Source: an uncultured Collinsella sp. (GTDB lineage Bacteria > Actinomycetota > Coriobacteriia > Coriobacteriales > Coriobacteriaceae). Taken from it: DNA of 64,000 bases. The notes under the pieces are model-generated. The model saw nothing but the letters and a program-made list of their open reading frames with translations. It had not been told where the DNA came from and did not search any database. Below, piece after piece: positions 25,331-33,810 of the stretch. Position 1 is the first letter of the stretch, and the number at the start of each line of letters is the position of its first letter. Location of the stretch: NCBI GenBank assembly GCA_902464565.1, contig CABQJV010000006.1, forward strand, positions 43,785 to 107,784. Reading direction: 5' to 3'. The translations under genes were made by a program, and so were the position numbers.

Positions 25331-25915
25331 TTGAGCCTTAAGGTTTATCGCGGGCGCACGCTTGCCCGCAGTCAGGCGCTGCAGCTGCTGTTCCAGGCCG
25401 AGGCCACGGACAGCCCGCTCGAGCGCGTCCTCGAGGGCGATTTCCTGATTTCGAAGGGCCCCCTCGACCCCTATGCGCTGGAGCTTTGCCGCGGTGCCTA
25501 CGAGCATATCGATCGCATCGATTGTGCCCTTCGAGCCGTCGCCAAGAACTGGGATCTTATGCGCATGCCCGGTGCCGACCGCAACCTGCTGCGTATCGCC
25601 GTCTACGAGATGCGCTTCCTCACCGACGAGGAGGTCTCGGACGCCATCGTTATCAACGAGGCGGTCGAGATTGCTAAGGCTTATGGTACCGACCAGTCCG
25701 CATCGTTTGTCAACGGCGTGCTGGGCAAGATCGCTCGCAGCGAGGAGCTGCCGGGCGAGGACCTGTACCAGGAGCTGCTGGCCGAGGATCGCGTTCGCGA
25801 GGAGGCACAGGCTGCCGAGGCGGCCGCCAAGGTCGCTGCCGCTCAGGCTGAGGCTGGCGTGCTGGCCGAGGATGCGGACGCCGCCGAGGCTGACATCGAC
25901 TCCGTCGAGGAGTAG
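25331..25915 (+). CDS. nusB: Transcription antitermination factor NusB
   Basis: A 194-residue all-helical protein that binds boxA RNA with S10 to support rRNA transcription. The core is recognised by ARSQALQLLFQAEA at the N-terminus, ADRNLLRIAVYEM in the middle and INEAVEIAKAYG...SFVNGVLGKIAR. The last about 50 residues are an Ala/Glu-rich extension not found in E. coli NusB. TTG 25331 has GGAG at about 7 nt. Confidence 0.94.
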   Translation: MSLKVYRGRTLARSQALQLLFQAEATDSPLERVLEGDFLISKGPLDPYALELCRGAYEHIDRIDCALRAVAKNWDLMRMPGADRNLLRIAVYEMRFLTDEEVSDAIVINEAVEIAKAYGTDQSASFVNGVLGKIARSEELPGEDLYQELLAEDRVREEAQAAEAAAKVAAAQAEAGVLAEDADAAEADIDSVEE

Positions 25916-25917
25916 CC

Positions 25918-26157
25918 ATGCCAGAGGGTTCTGTCCGTAACTTTGATGAGATTTCGGACCGTCTGGATCAGATCATCGCTACCGTTCGCTCCAAGGATAC
26001 CTCCTTGGAGCGTTCGCTCGATTTGTTTGACGAGGCGATTGAGCTGGGCTCCCGCGCGGTCGATATGGTCGACAAGTTTGAGTTGACGCCGCGTGAGGCC
26101 GACAAGCTCGAGCAGGAATACGATGAGGATGCGGCAAACGAATCCCAGGATAGCTAG
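25918..26157 (+). CDS. xseB: Exodeoxyribonuclease VII small subunit
   Basis: A 79-residue helical protein of normal family size, the small subunit of the ssDNA exonuclease. The motif SLERSLDLFDEAIELGSRAVDMV matches XseB. It starts 2 nt after nusB. The large subunit gene xseA is not in the window, so it must lie elsewhere. Confidence 0.9.
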   Translation: MPEGSVRNFDEISDRLDQIIATVRSKDTSLERSLDLFDEAIELGSRAVDMVDKFELTPREADKLEQEYDEDAANESQDS

Positions 26158-26183
26158 GCCGCATCTCCGGATACGAATGGTTG

Positions 26184-26996
26184 ATGGCATTCATGAAACG
26201 CGTGCGTCTTGATGACGAACTGATTTCACAGGGCATCTGCGCCGATCGCGCGGATGCCCTTCGCACTCTTATGGCCGGCTTGGTCTCGAGTGGCGGTGAG
26301 CGCTTGACTTCGCCGGGCCTTAAGGTGATCCCGGGGCTGCCGCTGCATGTGAAGGGGCGCATTCCCTATGTTGGCCGCGGCGGTCTTAAGCTCGAAGGCG
26401 CGCTTGATGCGTTTGGCATCAATCCGACGGGCCTTGCCTGTCTGGATGTGGGCTGCTCTACCGGCGGCTTTACCGATTGTCTGCTCAAGCGCGGAGCTGC
26501 GACCGTTGTCTCGGTGGACGTGGGTCGCGCCCAGTTCGATTGGTCGTTGCGCCAGGACGATCGCGTGACGCTGCATGAGCGCACAAACGTGACGCAGCTG
26601 CCTGAGCTTGGCTATGCCGGCACTATCGACCTGGCTGTGTGTGATGTCTCGTTTACCAGCATCGCGAACATTATCGATGCGGTACTGGCGTGCCTGGCGC
26701 CTACGGGTGCATTCTGCACGCTCGTAAAGCCGCAGTTTGAGGCTCCGGCGGCGCTGGTGGGCGAGGGCGGCATTGTGACCGATCCCGCCGTGCGCCGCGA
26801 TACACTCGTGGCGGCGGTTGAACTCTTTGCTGCCAAGGGCCTGTTCCCGGTCGATGTGTGCGTGTCGCCTATCCATGGTGCCAAGGGCAACGTTGAGTTT
26901 TTCCTGTACGGCACGAGGTTTGCCCCCGGGGAGCGCGCCGACGATGAGCTGCAATCCCAGGTATCGGTTTTGAGCGAGAAAGCTGCAACGCTATGA
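26184..26996 (+). CDS. tlyA: TlyA family rRNA 2'-O-methyltransferase
   Basis: A 270-residue protein with an S4 domain (about residues 5-65) and an FtsJ-type methyltransferase domain. The SAM motif is LDVGCSTGGFTDCLL, and the conserved ICVSPIKG-like end appears as VCVSPIHGAKGN. TlyA enzymes methylate ribose in 16S and sometimes 23S rRNA. Starts TTG 26181, ATG 26184 and ATG 26193 are all possible because no clear ribosome site is seen. The stop overlaps nadK, the standard tlyA-nadK-recN order. Confidence 0.92.
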   Translation: MAFMKRVRLDDELISQGICADRADALRTLMAGLVSSGGERLTSPGLKVIPGLPLHVKGRIPYVGRGGLKLEGALDAFGINPTGLACLDVGCSTGGFTDCLLKRGAATVVSVDVGRAQFDWSLRQDDRVTLHERTNVTQLPELGYAGTIDLAVCDVSFTSIANIIDAVLACLAPTGAFCTLVKPQFEAPAALVGEGGIVTDPAVRRDTLVAAVELFAAKGLFPVDVCVSPIHGAKGNVEFFLYGTRFAPGERADDELQSQVSVLSEKAATL

Positions 26997-27853
26997 AGGT
27001 CTTTCTGGTTCCCAATTACTACAAGCAAGAGGCAGTCGAGAGCGGCCTGATGCTCGAGCTTTGGCTTTCGCGCCAGGGCTACGAGGTTGCATGGGCTGCC
27101 GACCAGCGTTCCAAGATCCAGAGCACGCCTGATATTGACGGCTCCGATCTGGTCATTACGCTCGGCGGCGACGGTACGTTGCTGCGCGCTGCCCGCATCC
27201 TCAACCATCGCGAGATTCCCATCCTCGGTCTTTCCTATGGTCACCTGGGCTTTTTAACTGCTGCGAGTCCCGAGGAGCGCGACATTCTGCAGGTCGTGAG
27301 CGACGCCCTGTCCGGCGAGCTGCATGTGAGCCGTCGCGCTACCATCGCCGCGGATATCGTGTCCGTGCGCGAAGACGGTACGAAGGATGTCGTGCGCACC
27401 TTCGCCCTCAACGACATGGCGCTTACCCGCGGTCCGCTGTCCGATATGGTCGAGTTCGACATCACGGTGTCCGGCCATCATATCGACCGCCTGCGCGGTG
27501 ACGGTGTCGTCGTTTCGACGGCGACCGGCTCCACTGGCTATGCACTATCCGCCGGTGGCCCCATCGTGAGCCCCGACTATACGGGCATGGTCTGCGTACC
27601 CATTGCGCCGCACACCATTCAGGCTCGTGCCTTTTTGACCTCGCCGAGTGATGTCGTCGAAATCTTTATGTCCGATGATCGCCCGAGCGTTCCGGCGATC
27701 GCTATCGATGGACAGTTTATCACCTGCGATGGCACCGTTGAGAGCGTAGCGGTGCGCCGCGGGCCCGGAGATGTGTTGCTGCTGGATTACGGCCCCGAGA
27801 GCTTCTATAACTCGGTGAGCCGCGTATTCTACGGAGTCCGTCATGATCGATGA
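26993..27853 (+). CDS. nadK: NAD kinase
   Basis: A 286-residue enzyme that makes NADP from NAD. The GGDGTLLRAAR motif (near residue 60), the LNDMALTRG segment and the TATGSTGYALSAGGPI loop are intact. It overlaps tlyA by 4 nt and recN by 11 nt, so the three genes are co-translated. Confidence 0.95.
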   Translation: MKVFLVPNYYKQEAVESGLMLELWLSRQGYEVAWAADQRSKIQSTPDIDGSDLVITLGGDGTLLRAARILNHREIPILGLSYGHLGFLTAASPEERDILQVVSDALSGELHVSRRATIAADIVSVREDGTKDVVRTFALNDMALTRGPLSDMVEFDITVSGHHIDRLRGDGVVVSTATGSTGYALSAGGPIVSPDYTGMVCVPIAPHTIQARAFLTSPSDVVEIFMSDDRPSVPAIAIDGQFITCDGTVESVAVRRGPGDVLLLDYGPESFYNSVSRVFYGVRHDR

Positions 27854-29471
27854 GCTGCAGGTTTCTAACATTGCACTCATTCGCGAGGCGACGCTGGTGC
27901 CGAGTGCCGGTCTGACTGTCCTGACCGGCGAGACCGGCGCCGGCAAGACCGCGCTGCTCTCGGCTCTCAAGCTTATTTTGGGTGAGCGCGCGGATTCGTC
28001 GACGGTGCGCGAGGGCGAGGCGCTGGCGAGCGTCGAGGCGCGGCTGTTTGACGGCCCGCACGACACGGAAGGCTTCACCGTTCAGCGCAGCCTTTCTGCC
28101 GAGGGCCGCAGCCGCGTGAAGATTGACGGCCGCATCGCCAGTGTGCGCGAGCTTTCGGAGCGCGTTGGTGTGATGATGGATCTGTGCGGCCAACACGAGC
28201 ACCAGCGCTTGCTCGATCCGGCGCATCACGTTGCGATGGTCGATGCATGGGCAGGACGCCCGGCACTCGAGGCGCTGGATGCGTACCGCGCCTGCTTTAA
28301 AGCATCGCGCGCTGCCGCCAAGGAGGTTCGACGTGTCGAAGAGGCCTCGCGTGCCCAGGGGAGCCGCGTCGAGGAGGCGCGCTTTGCCCTCGAGCGCATC
28401 GGCGAGGTCGACCCCAAACCGGGCGAGTATGAGGAACTCGAGGAGCTGCTGCCGCGCTCCGAACATGCCGAAGTGCTGGTTGCCACTGCTAACGATGCCC
28501 ATGCATCGCTTGCCTCTGAAGGGGGAGCGCTCGATGCCGTGAACAGCGCTGTGGCAGAGCTTTCCCGCATGGTTACCGTCGATCGCAAACTGGGCGACAT
28601 TGCCGATGCGCTTTCGGATGCCTGTATCTCCCTTGAGGATTGCGCGAACGAGCTTCGTGCCTATCGTGATGGCGTTGCCTTCGACCCGCGCGAGCTCGCT
28701 CGCATGCGTGAGCGGTATTCCGACCTCAAGGGCCTGTTGCGTAAGTGGGGTCCCACCATGGACGATGTTTTTGCCATGCGCAATCGCTCGCAAGAACTGC
28801 TGTCTCTGGTCGATGATGGCGATGAACAGATCAAAAAGGCGCGTGAGGCACTCGGGAGCGCCGAGCGCGAGCTGTTCGCTGCTGCCAGGGCACTTAAGCG
28901 CGCTCGCAATACGGCGGCCCCGCGCTTCTGTCACGAGGTCGGCCGCCAGATGGCTCGCTTGGAGATGGGTGGCGCCGAGCTCGTCTGGGAGTCGCGCGAT
29001 CTTCCCCGTGCTGAGTGGACGCCCGTTGGTCCTTCGAGCTACGAGCTGCTATACCGCAGCGGCGCCGGCTTGACGCCACGTCCCCTGCGCCGCATTGTGT
29101 CGGGCGGCGAGCTCAGCCGCGTCATGCTGGCAAGCAAGGTCGTCCTCGGTAACGCGGACGGTGTTGATACGCTGGTGTTTGACGAGGTCGATGCTGGTGT
29201 CGGTGGCTCCACGGCGCGTGCGCTCGCGGGCGTGCTGGCAGATCTCGCCGCTACGCATCAGGTGATTGTCGTAACCCACTTGGCGCAGGTCGCCGTCATG
29301 GCTGACAAGCATTATGTCGTCAGCAAGGAACCGGGCGATGTTCCCCAGACGCATTTGGACGAGGTAACCGGCGAAACGCGTACCGCCGAGATCGCCCGCA
29401 TGCTGAGCGGCGATCAGTCCGAGGCAAGCTTGGCCCACGCAAAGCAGATGCTCGAAGAAGCTCGAGGTTAG
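27843..29471 (+). CDS. recN: DNA repair protein RecN
   Basis: A 542-residue SMC-like ATPase for double-strand-break repair. The N-terminal P-loop is TGETGAGKTALLSAL; a central coiled region (about 170-370) with many Arg, Glu and Ala separates it from the C-terminal half, which has the ABC signature SGGELSRVMLA, Walker B LVFDEVDAGVGG and a switch His in VIVVTHLAQVA. The length is typical. Confidence 0.95.
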   Translation: MIDELQVSNIALIREATLVPSAGLTVLTGETGAGKTALLSALKLILGERADSSTVREGEALASVEARLFDGPHDTEGFTVQRSLSAEGRSRVKIDGRIASVRELSERVGVMMDLCGQHEHQRLLDPAHHVAMVDAWAGRPALEALDAYRACFKASRAAAKEVRRVEEASRAQGSRVEEARFALERIGEVDPKPGEYEELEELLPRSEHAEVLVATANDAHASLASEGGALDAVNSAVAELSRMVTVDRKLGDIADALSDACISLEDCANELRAYRDGVAFDPRELARMRERYSDLKGLLRKWGPTMDDVFAMRNRSQELLSLVDDGDEQIKKAREALGSAERELFAAARALKRARNTAAPRFCHEVGRQMARLEMGGAELVWESRDLPRAEWTPVGPSSYELLYRSGAGLTPRPLRRIVSGGELSRVMLASKVVLGNADGVDTLVFDEVDAGVGGSTARALAGVLADLAATHQVIVVTHLAQVAVMADKHYVVSKEPGDVPQTHLDEVTGETRTAEIARMLSGDQSEASLAHAKQMLEEARG

Positions 29472-29546
29472 AACGAGTCGGCGGTGTTGGGGGGGTAAAA
29501 TATCAGTAATCCTTGCCTCGCCACTTGCCCGTCTGGCCCGACCGTC

Positions 29547-29698
29547 AAAAACTATGCCGGTTTACTACGATGAATCGGCATAGCTCGAGCACAGCTAATA
29601 TTGCAAAAAGAAAACCGCAGGTAGAACGCCTGCGGTTTTCTTTCAAAACGCGATATGGTCATACATTGCGATTTCATCGTAGTAAAGCGGCATAGTTT
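29547..29698. repeat. Inverted-repeat element around a terminator in the recN-rpiR gap
   Basis: The left arm (29547-29574, AACTATGCCGGTTTACTACG core) is matched by an almost perfect inverted copy at 29671-29698, with about two mismatches. CGGCATAG occurs a further time (29576-29583), so the left arm can fold on itself. The convergent terminator lies in the middle. This looks like a small interspersed palindromic repeat. Confidence 0.6.
29607..29645. terminator. Bidirectional terminator between recN and the RpiR-type gene
   Basis: A perfect 15-bp stem (29607-29621 with 29629-29643), loop TAGAACG, with A and T runs at the two sides, placed between convergent genes. Confidence 0.9.
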
Positions 29699-29732
29699 CG
29701 TGCGACAAGCAACTAACGACTCCCTATAAAGC

Positions 29733-30590
29733 CTACTCCACGACCTTATCCGGCTGGATGAGCTCCTCGTAGTAGCTGATATGCTCGCGAGCGTCTTCAA
29801 TCTCGGGCAGCAGAAAGTTGTAGATGACCTCTATGATCATCGTGGCGCTGATCTTAGAGAATGCAAAGTCGCCCGTCGTCAGCAGCGCTTCGTGATTGAC
29901 GGTATTAAAGGTGTAGTCGGCGAGGCGCGCGAGTGGGGATTTGCTGTCGCTGCTGATGACGACTACGGTTGCGCCGCAGTCGCGAGCCGCTTTTGCCATG
30001 CGATTCAGTCGGCGCGATTTGCCAGAGTTTGAGATTAGCACGATAACGTCATCCGGGCGCAACGTGAGCGCAAAGCCGATTGATGTCTCGCTAATGGTGC
30101 TCGCCATGCAGCGCAGGCCCAGCTGCGAAAACTTAAACGTCGCATCGAGCGCGACCGCGTTCGTATTGCCCACAGCCGCAAACTCAATAACCCCTGCATG
30201 CTTAAGGGCATGCACAACAGCCGCCAGCGTATCGTGGTCGATCCCGTCGATAGTCGCATTAAGCTCGCTCACCTTGGCAGCCAGGATGTTCTTGAGGCTC
30301 TGCTCCATATTGTCGAGCGAGACCTCGTCGGTCAGGCCCTCGTTGCGCTGGCTTTCCAAATCCCTCGCCAACGAAAACTGAAAGCTGCGGAAGCTGCCAA
30401 ACCCAAGCTTGCGGCAGAAGCGCGAAACGGTCGCCTCGGACGTGGCAGCGGCGCGTGAGAGCTGAGCCGCCGTGAGGCGTGGAGCCTCGGACTGGTGCTC
30501 CAATATATAGTCGACAATGCGCTGCTCGGACTCGCTATATCCCTGGTGGGTGCTAATGAGGGAAAGTGCGCTCTTGCTACTATCAGTCAT
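29733..30590 (-). CDS. MurR/RpiR family transcriptional regulator
   Basis: A 285-residue regulator with an N-terminal helix-turn-helix (LTAAQLSRAAATSEATVSRFCRKLG) and a C-terminal SIS sugar-phosphate-binding domain (about 125-260, with AVGNTNAVALDA and VLISNSGKSRR). It is divergent from fruA, so it probably senses a sugar phosphate, such as fructose 1-phosphate, and controls the fructose PTS. The start at 30590 is chosen because AGGAG lies 7 nt before; the upstream in-frame ATG at 30638 has no clear site. Confidence 0.88.
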   Translation of the reverse strand: MTDSSKSALSLISTHQGYSESEQRIVDYILEHQSEAPRLTAAQLSRAAATSEATVSRFCRKLGFGSFRSFQFSLARDLESQRNEGLTDEVSLDNMEQSLKNILAAKVSELNATIDGIDHDTLAAVVHALKHAGVIEFAAVGNTNAVALDATFKFSQLGLRCMASTISETSIGFALTLRPDDVIVLISNSGKSRRLNRMAKAARDCGATVVVISSDSKSPLARLADYTFNTVNHEALLTTGDFAFSKISATMIIEVIYNFLLPEIEDAREHISYYEELIQPDKVVE

Positions 30591-30691
30591 GGATGGCTCC
30601 TGGTTGACATGAAAATCGGACTCGTTTTGTAATGTCATAGTATAGGGGGATTTTCAATTACAAGATACACCTTGCCGTTTCAAGTGTTGAT

Positions 30692-30735
30692 GGTAAACTT
30701 TCATCTACCGTTTACGGTTATGAAAGAACCTTTCA
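30692..30735. promoter_or_regulatory. Cluster of inverted repeats, putative RpiR operator of fruA
   Basis: Three overlapping palindromes lie between the regulator and fruA: GGTAAAC/GTTTAC (30692-30698, 30710-30715), CTTTCAT/ATGAAAG (30698-30704, 30720-30726) and TGAAAG-AAC-CTTTCA (30721-30735). Their spacing suits a dimeric repressor or activator. Confidence 0.45.
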
Positions 30736-30862
30736 CCGGAGAATTGCATCTTGTCTCTTCTCACGCGGACGGTAGGTTGGTATCTTTCAGTTGTGGAAAA
30801 ACGCGCATCGAAGCGCGTGTAGGGGAGCGCCCGCGGGCGCTGTACTCAAGAAGGAGGGACAC

Positions 30863-32866
30863 ATGGCTAAGTTTGACATCATCGCCGCGACCGGTTGCCC
30901 GACCGGCATTGCGCACACCTTCATGGCGAAGGAGGCGCTGGAGAAGGCAGCTGCCGAGCGCGGTCTGACCATTAAGGTCGAGACTCATGGCCAGGTCGGT
31001 GTCGAGAACGAGCTCACCAAGAGTGAGATCGCTGGTGCCAAGGCCGTCGTCGTCGCAGCAGACAAGGATGTCCAGGCTGAGCGTTTCGCCGGTAAGCCCA
31101 TGGTTTCCGTTGGTGTTTCCAAGGCCCTGTCCGTTGAGGCCGCCGGTAAGCTGATTGACCGCGCGCTCGCCGCCAAGGGCGACAGCACGGTTGCAGCCGC
31201 TGCCGATGTCGAGGACGAGGTCGAGGAGAAGGAGTCCATCGGCCACATCATCTACAAGCACCTCATGAACGGCGTCAGCCACATGCTGGTCTTCGTCGTT
31301 GCCGGTGGTGTTCTGACTGCCGTTTCGTTCCTGTGGGGCATTACGTCCTTCGATTCGACGGCGTCTGACTACAACAGCTTTGCTGCGATGCTCAAGATCA
31401 TCGGCGGCATCGCCATGAACCTCATGGTTCCGGTGCTTTCCGCCTACATCGCCGAGTCCATCGGCAAGCGCCCGGCGCTCGTCCCCGGCTTTGTTGCCGG
31501 TATGATCGCCATCCAGGGCCTGCCTGTTAACGCCGAGACCGGCATGATCGACGCCGGTGGCGCCGGCGTGGGCTTCGGCTTCCTGGGCGGCATCGTCGGT
31601 GGCTTCCTCGCCGGTTATGTCATCCTGCTGCTCGAGAAGGTCTTTGCCGGTCTGCCCAAGAACCTGGACGGCCTCAAGGCTATCTTCCTGTACCCGCTGT
31701 TCTCGACCGCCATCGTCGGTCTGGTCATGCTCGGCATTTCCGGCCCCATGGCTGCCATCAACACCGCCATGATGGACTTCCTCAAGGGCCTGTCCGCCTC
31801 TGGCGCCGTTGTCCTGGGTCTTGCCATCGGCTGCATGTGCGCCTTTGACATGGGCGGCCCGGTCAACAAGGCTGCTTACGTTACCGGTACCGCTATGCTC
31901 ACCGAGGCACTGGCCGCCGGTGTTGGCACCGATACTTACAACTTCGGCACCAACTTCATGGCTGCCGTCTCCGCCGCCTGCATCGTTCCGCCGCTGATCA
32001 CCACCTTCGCCGTCGTTGTCGGCAAGAAGTACTTCAGCCAGGAGGATCACGACGCCGGTGTCGTCAACCTCATCCTTGGTTGCACCCACATCACCGAGGG
32101 CGCCATTCCGTTCATGACCAAGAACATCTGGCCCGTCATGCCCATCATGATGCTCGGTTCCTCTATCGCTTCGATCCTGACCATTATGTTCAACGTTCAC
32201 GATCCGGCGCCTCACGGTGGCTTCCTGGTCCTGCCCGTTGTCGAGAACGGTCCGCTTTGGGTCCTCGCGATCCTCATCGGCGCCGTGGTCGGTGGCATCC
32301 TGTTCGTGGCCTTCAAGAAGTACGACTTCGAGAAGAACCACAAGGCCGCTCCTGCAGCCAAGCCCGTTGAGGCCCCCAAGGCCGCTGCCGTCGAGGCCCC
32401 CAAGGCCGAGGCTGCCGACTTCGTGAAGGTCGAGAATGTCTTTGTCGCCGAGGACTTCGCTTCTCGTGACGAGGCTCTGAGCTTTGTCTCCAACCAGGCC
32501 GTCAAGGCCGGTATCGCCGGCGACGCCGACGCCGTGATGAACGCCTTCCTGGCCCGCGAGGCCGAGGGCACCACGGGCATGATGGAGGGCTTCGCCATCC
32601 CGCATGCCAAGTCGGACGCCATTACCGAGGCTGCTGTCATCGTCGTCAAGGACGACTCTGGCGTGACCGGTTGGGACACCATGGACGGCGCTCCCGTCAA
32701 CGTTGCCATCGCCCTGCTCATCCCGGGCGCTCAGGCTGGCACCACGCACCTCAAGATCCTGTCCAAGGTCGCCGAGGCGCTTATGGACGAGGATTTCCGT
32801 GCCACCGTCAAGGGTTCTACCGACGCCGCCGAGATCGCCAAGACGATCAACGCCCGCCTGGTCTAA
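30863..32866 (+). CDS. fruA: PTS fructose transporter, fused IIB-IIC-IIA
   Basis: A 667-residue phosphotransferase permease that imports fructose as fructose 1-phosphate. Domain order: IIB (residues 1-105) with the phospho-Cys12 in AATGCPTGIAHTF, IIC membrane domain (about 125-480) with many hydrophobic helices and a GCTHITEGAIPF loop, a Pro/Ala/Lys linker, and IIA (about 525-667) with the phospho-His581 in AIPHAKSD. AAGGAGGGAC precedes ATG 30863. The nearby ptsH, ptsI and two kinases complete the route to fructose 1,6-bisphosphate. Confidence 0.95.
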   Translation: MAKFDIIAATGCPTGIAHTFMAKEALEKAAAERGLTIKVETHGQVGVENELTKSEIAGAKAVVVAADKDVQAERFAGKPMVSVGVSKALSVEAAGKLIDRALAAKGDSTVAAAADVEDEVEEKESIGHIIYKHLMNGVSHMLVFVVAGGVLTAVSFLWGITSFDSTASDYNSFAAMLKIIGGIAMNLMVPVLSAYIAESIGKRPALVPGFVAGMIAIQGLPVNAETGMIDAGGAGVGFGFLGGIVGGFLAGYVILLLEKVFAGLPKNLDGLKAIFLYPLFSTAIVGLVMLGISGPMAAINTAMMDFLKGLSASGAVVLGLAIGCMCAFDMGGPVNKAAYVTGTAMLTEALAAGVGTDTYNFGTNFMAAVSAACIVPPLITTFAVVVGKKYFSQEDHDAGVVNLILGCTHITEGAIPFMTKNIWPVMPIMMLGSSIASILTIMFNVHDPAPHGGFLVLPVVENGPLWVLAILIGAVVGGILFVAFKKYDFEKNHKAAPAAKPVEAPKAAAVEAPKAEAADFVKVENVFVAEDFASRDEALSFVSNQAVKAGIAGDADAVMNAFLAREAEGTTGMMEGFAIPHAKSDAITEAAVIVVKDDSGVTGWDTMDGAPVNVAIALLIPGAQAGTTHLKILSKVAEALMDEDFRATVKGSTDAAEIAKTINARLV

Positions 32867-32901
32867 TCCAGCAGTTAGCGAATAATATCGCCCCTTGTAA
32901 C

Positions 32902-32936
32902 AAAGGCGGAGACCCTCACCAGGGCCTCCGCCTTTT
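32902..32936 (+). terminator. Intrinsic terminator after fruA
   Basis: AAAGGCGGAG (32902-32911) pairs with CTCCGCCTTT (32926-32935) and continues into TTTTT. It would separate fruA from ptsH transcription, at least in part. Confidence 0.85.
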
Positions 32937-32947
32937 TCATCCCCAAA

Positions 32948-33018
32948 TAAGTTGCGGTGAAATAGGAACTGTTTAAACGATTCAACCCCAAATTCAATCC
33001 CTATTTCACCGCAACTTA
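32948..33018. repeat. AAGTTGCGGTGAAATAG inverted-repeat element, copy 1
   Basis: A 19-base arm (32948-32966) has a perfect inverted copy (33000-33018) around a 33-base AT-rich centre. The same arm sequence returns at 41716-41784 and 43446-43463. This and the palindrome at 33124-33275 fill most of the 547-base gap between fruA and ptsH; no gene is seen there. Confidence 0.65.
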
Positions 33019-33123
33019 CAAAAGGGTCTAGATAGACCCCATCAACCAAATCAACCAGGCGAACAACAAATCAGCCAGAATTTCGTTCGCACGATATTGC
33101 TCTGGACCGACCGAGTTTCCGCA

Positions 33124-33275
33124 GCTTGCTCGCCCACAGGGGGCCGCGCGCGGCCTGTGAGATTTATCGCGAGTTCCGCACGAGCCGAAGAGCACTTAAT
33201 GTGCTCTTCGTGCGAGCAGGACTGTAGAGCAGGAAATCTCACTGGCCACGCCCGGCCCCCTGTGGGCGAGCAAGC
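33124..33275. repeat. 152-bp near-perfect palindrome upstream of ptsH
   Basis: The outer 22-base arms (33124-33145 and 33254-33275) match perfectly as inverted repeats. The next 18 or so bases also pair with two mismatches (33148-33165 with 33234-33251). The core (33172-33226) has its own hairpin GAAGAGCAC/GTGCTCTTC. The core sequence is found again at 44702-44757. Short open frames inside it are not credible genes. Confidence 0.7.
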
Positions 33276-33413
33276 GGACGACAAACACATCTGTCCAACA
33301 ATTCGTGCGAAACATAATGAAAAACCGTTTGATGTGAGTTAATATAAACAACGTCGTGAATCTGACTCCTGCCGCATGCACGACAGGGGTTAAACACAAA
33401 AAAGGAGTCAATT

Positions 33414-33677
33414 ATGGTTTCTGAGAAGGCTACCCTCGTCAATCCGCAGGGTCTTCACATGCGTCCGGCCGGCCTCTTCGCCTCCACCATGGGCAAGTAC
33501 GCTTGCGACGTGACGGTCGTTACCCCCGAGAAGGAGGTCAACGGCAAGTCCCCGATGGCTCTCATGGCTGCTGGTATCCCCTGCGGCACCGAGGTCGAGG
33601 TCAAGTGCGACGGCGCTGACGAGGCCGAGGCTCTGGCTGCTGCCATCGAGCTCATCAAGAGCGGTCTTGGCGAGTAG
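33414..33677 (+). CDS. ptsH: Phosphocarrier protein HPr
   Basis: An 87-residue soluble PTS phosphocarrier. The catalytic His15 lies in PQGLHMRPAG, and the regulatory Ser46 lies in NGKSPMALM, so HPr-kinase control is possible; no HPr kinase gene is in the window. ATG 33414 follows AAAGGAGTCAATT. It stands between fruA and ptsI rather than in a separate general PTS operon. Confidence 0.96.
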   Translation: MVSEKATLVNPQGLHMRPAGLFASTMGKYACDVTVVTPEKEVNGKSPMALMAAGIPCGTEVEVKCDGADEAEALAAAIELIKSGLGE

Positions 33678-33810
33678 AACTCAAACGGGTCGCATGTTGA
33701 ACAACTAAGTTCATATTTGGGGGCGCAGTGACCTGTTGTAAGGTAACTGCGCTCTTTTGTCATGGATATGGCAAAACGCTTTATCACATGACACGGAGAG
33801 AGGAATGGGA

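Noticed and set aside
30761..33049. A 762-codon open frame antisense to fruA, and similar long antisense frames over ftsH, ptsI, ileS, alaS and the cobalamin genes
   Set aside because: They mirror strongly biased GC-ending codons of real genes, have repetitive Gly/Asp/Val/Leu composition, and show no domain motif or ribosome site.
33051..33342. Short open frames on both strands within the palindrome upstream of ptsH
   Set aside because: Both strands read nearly the same peptide because the DNA is an inverted repeat; no start signal or homologous domain is seen.
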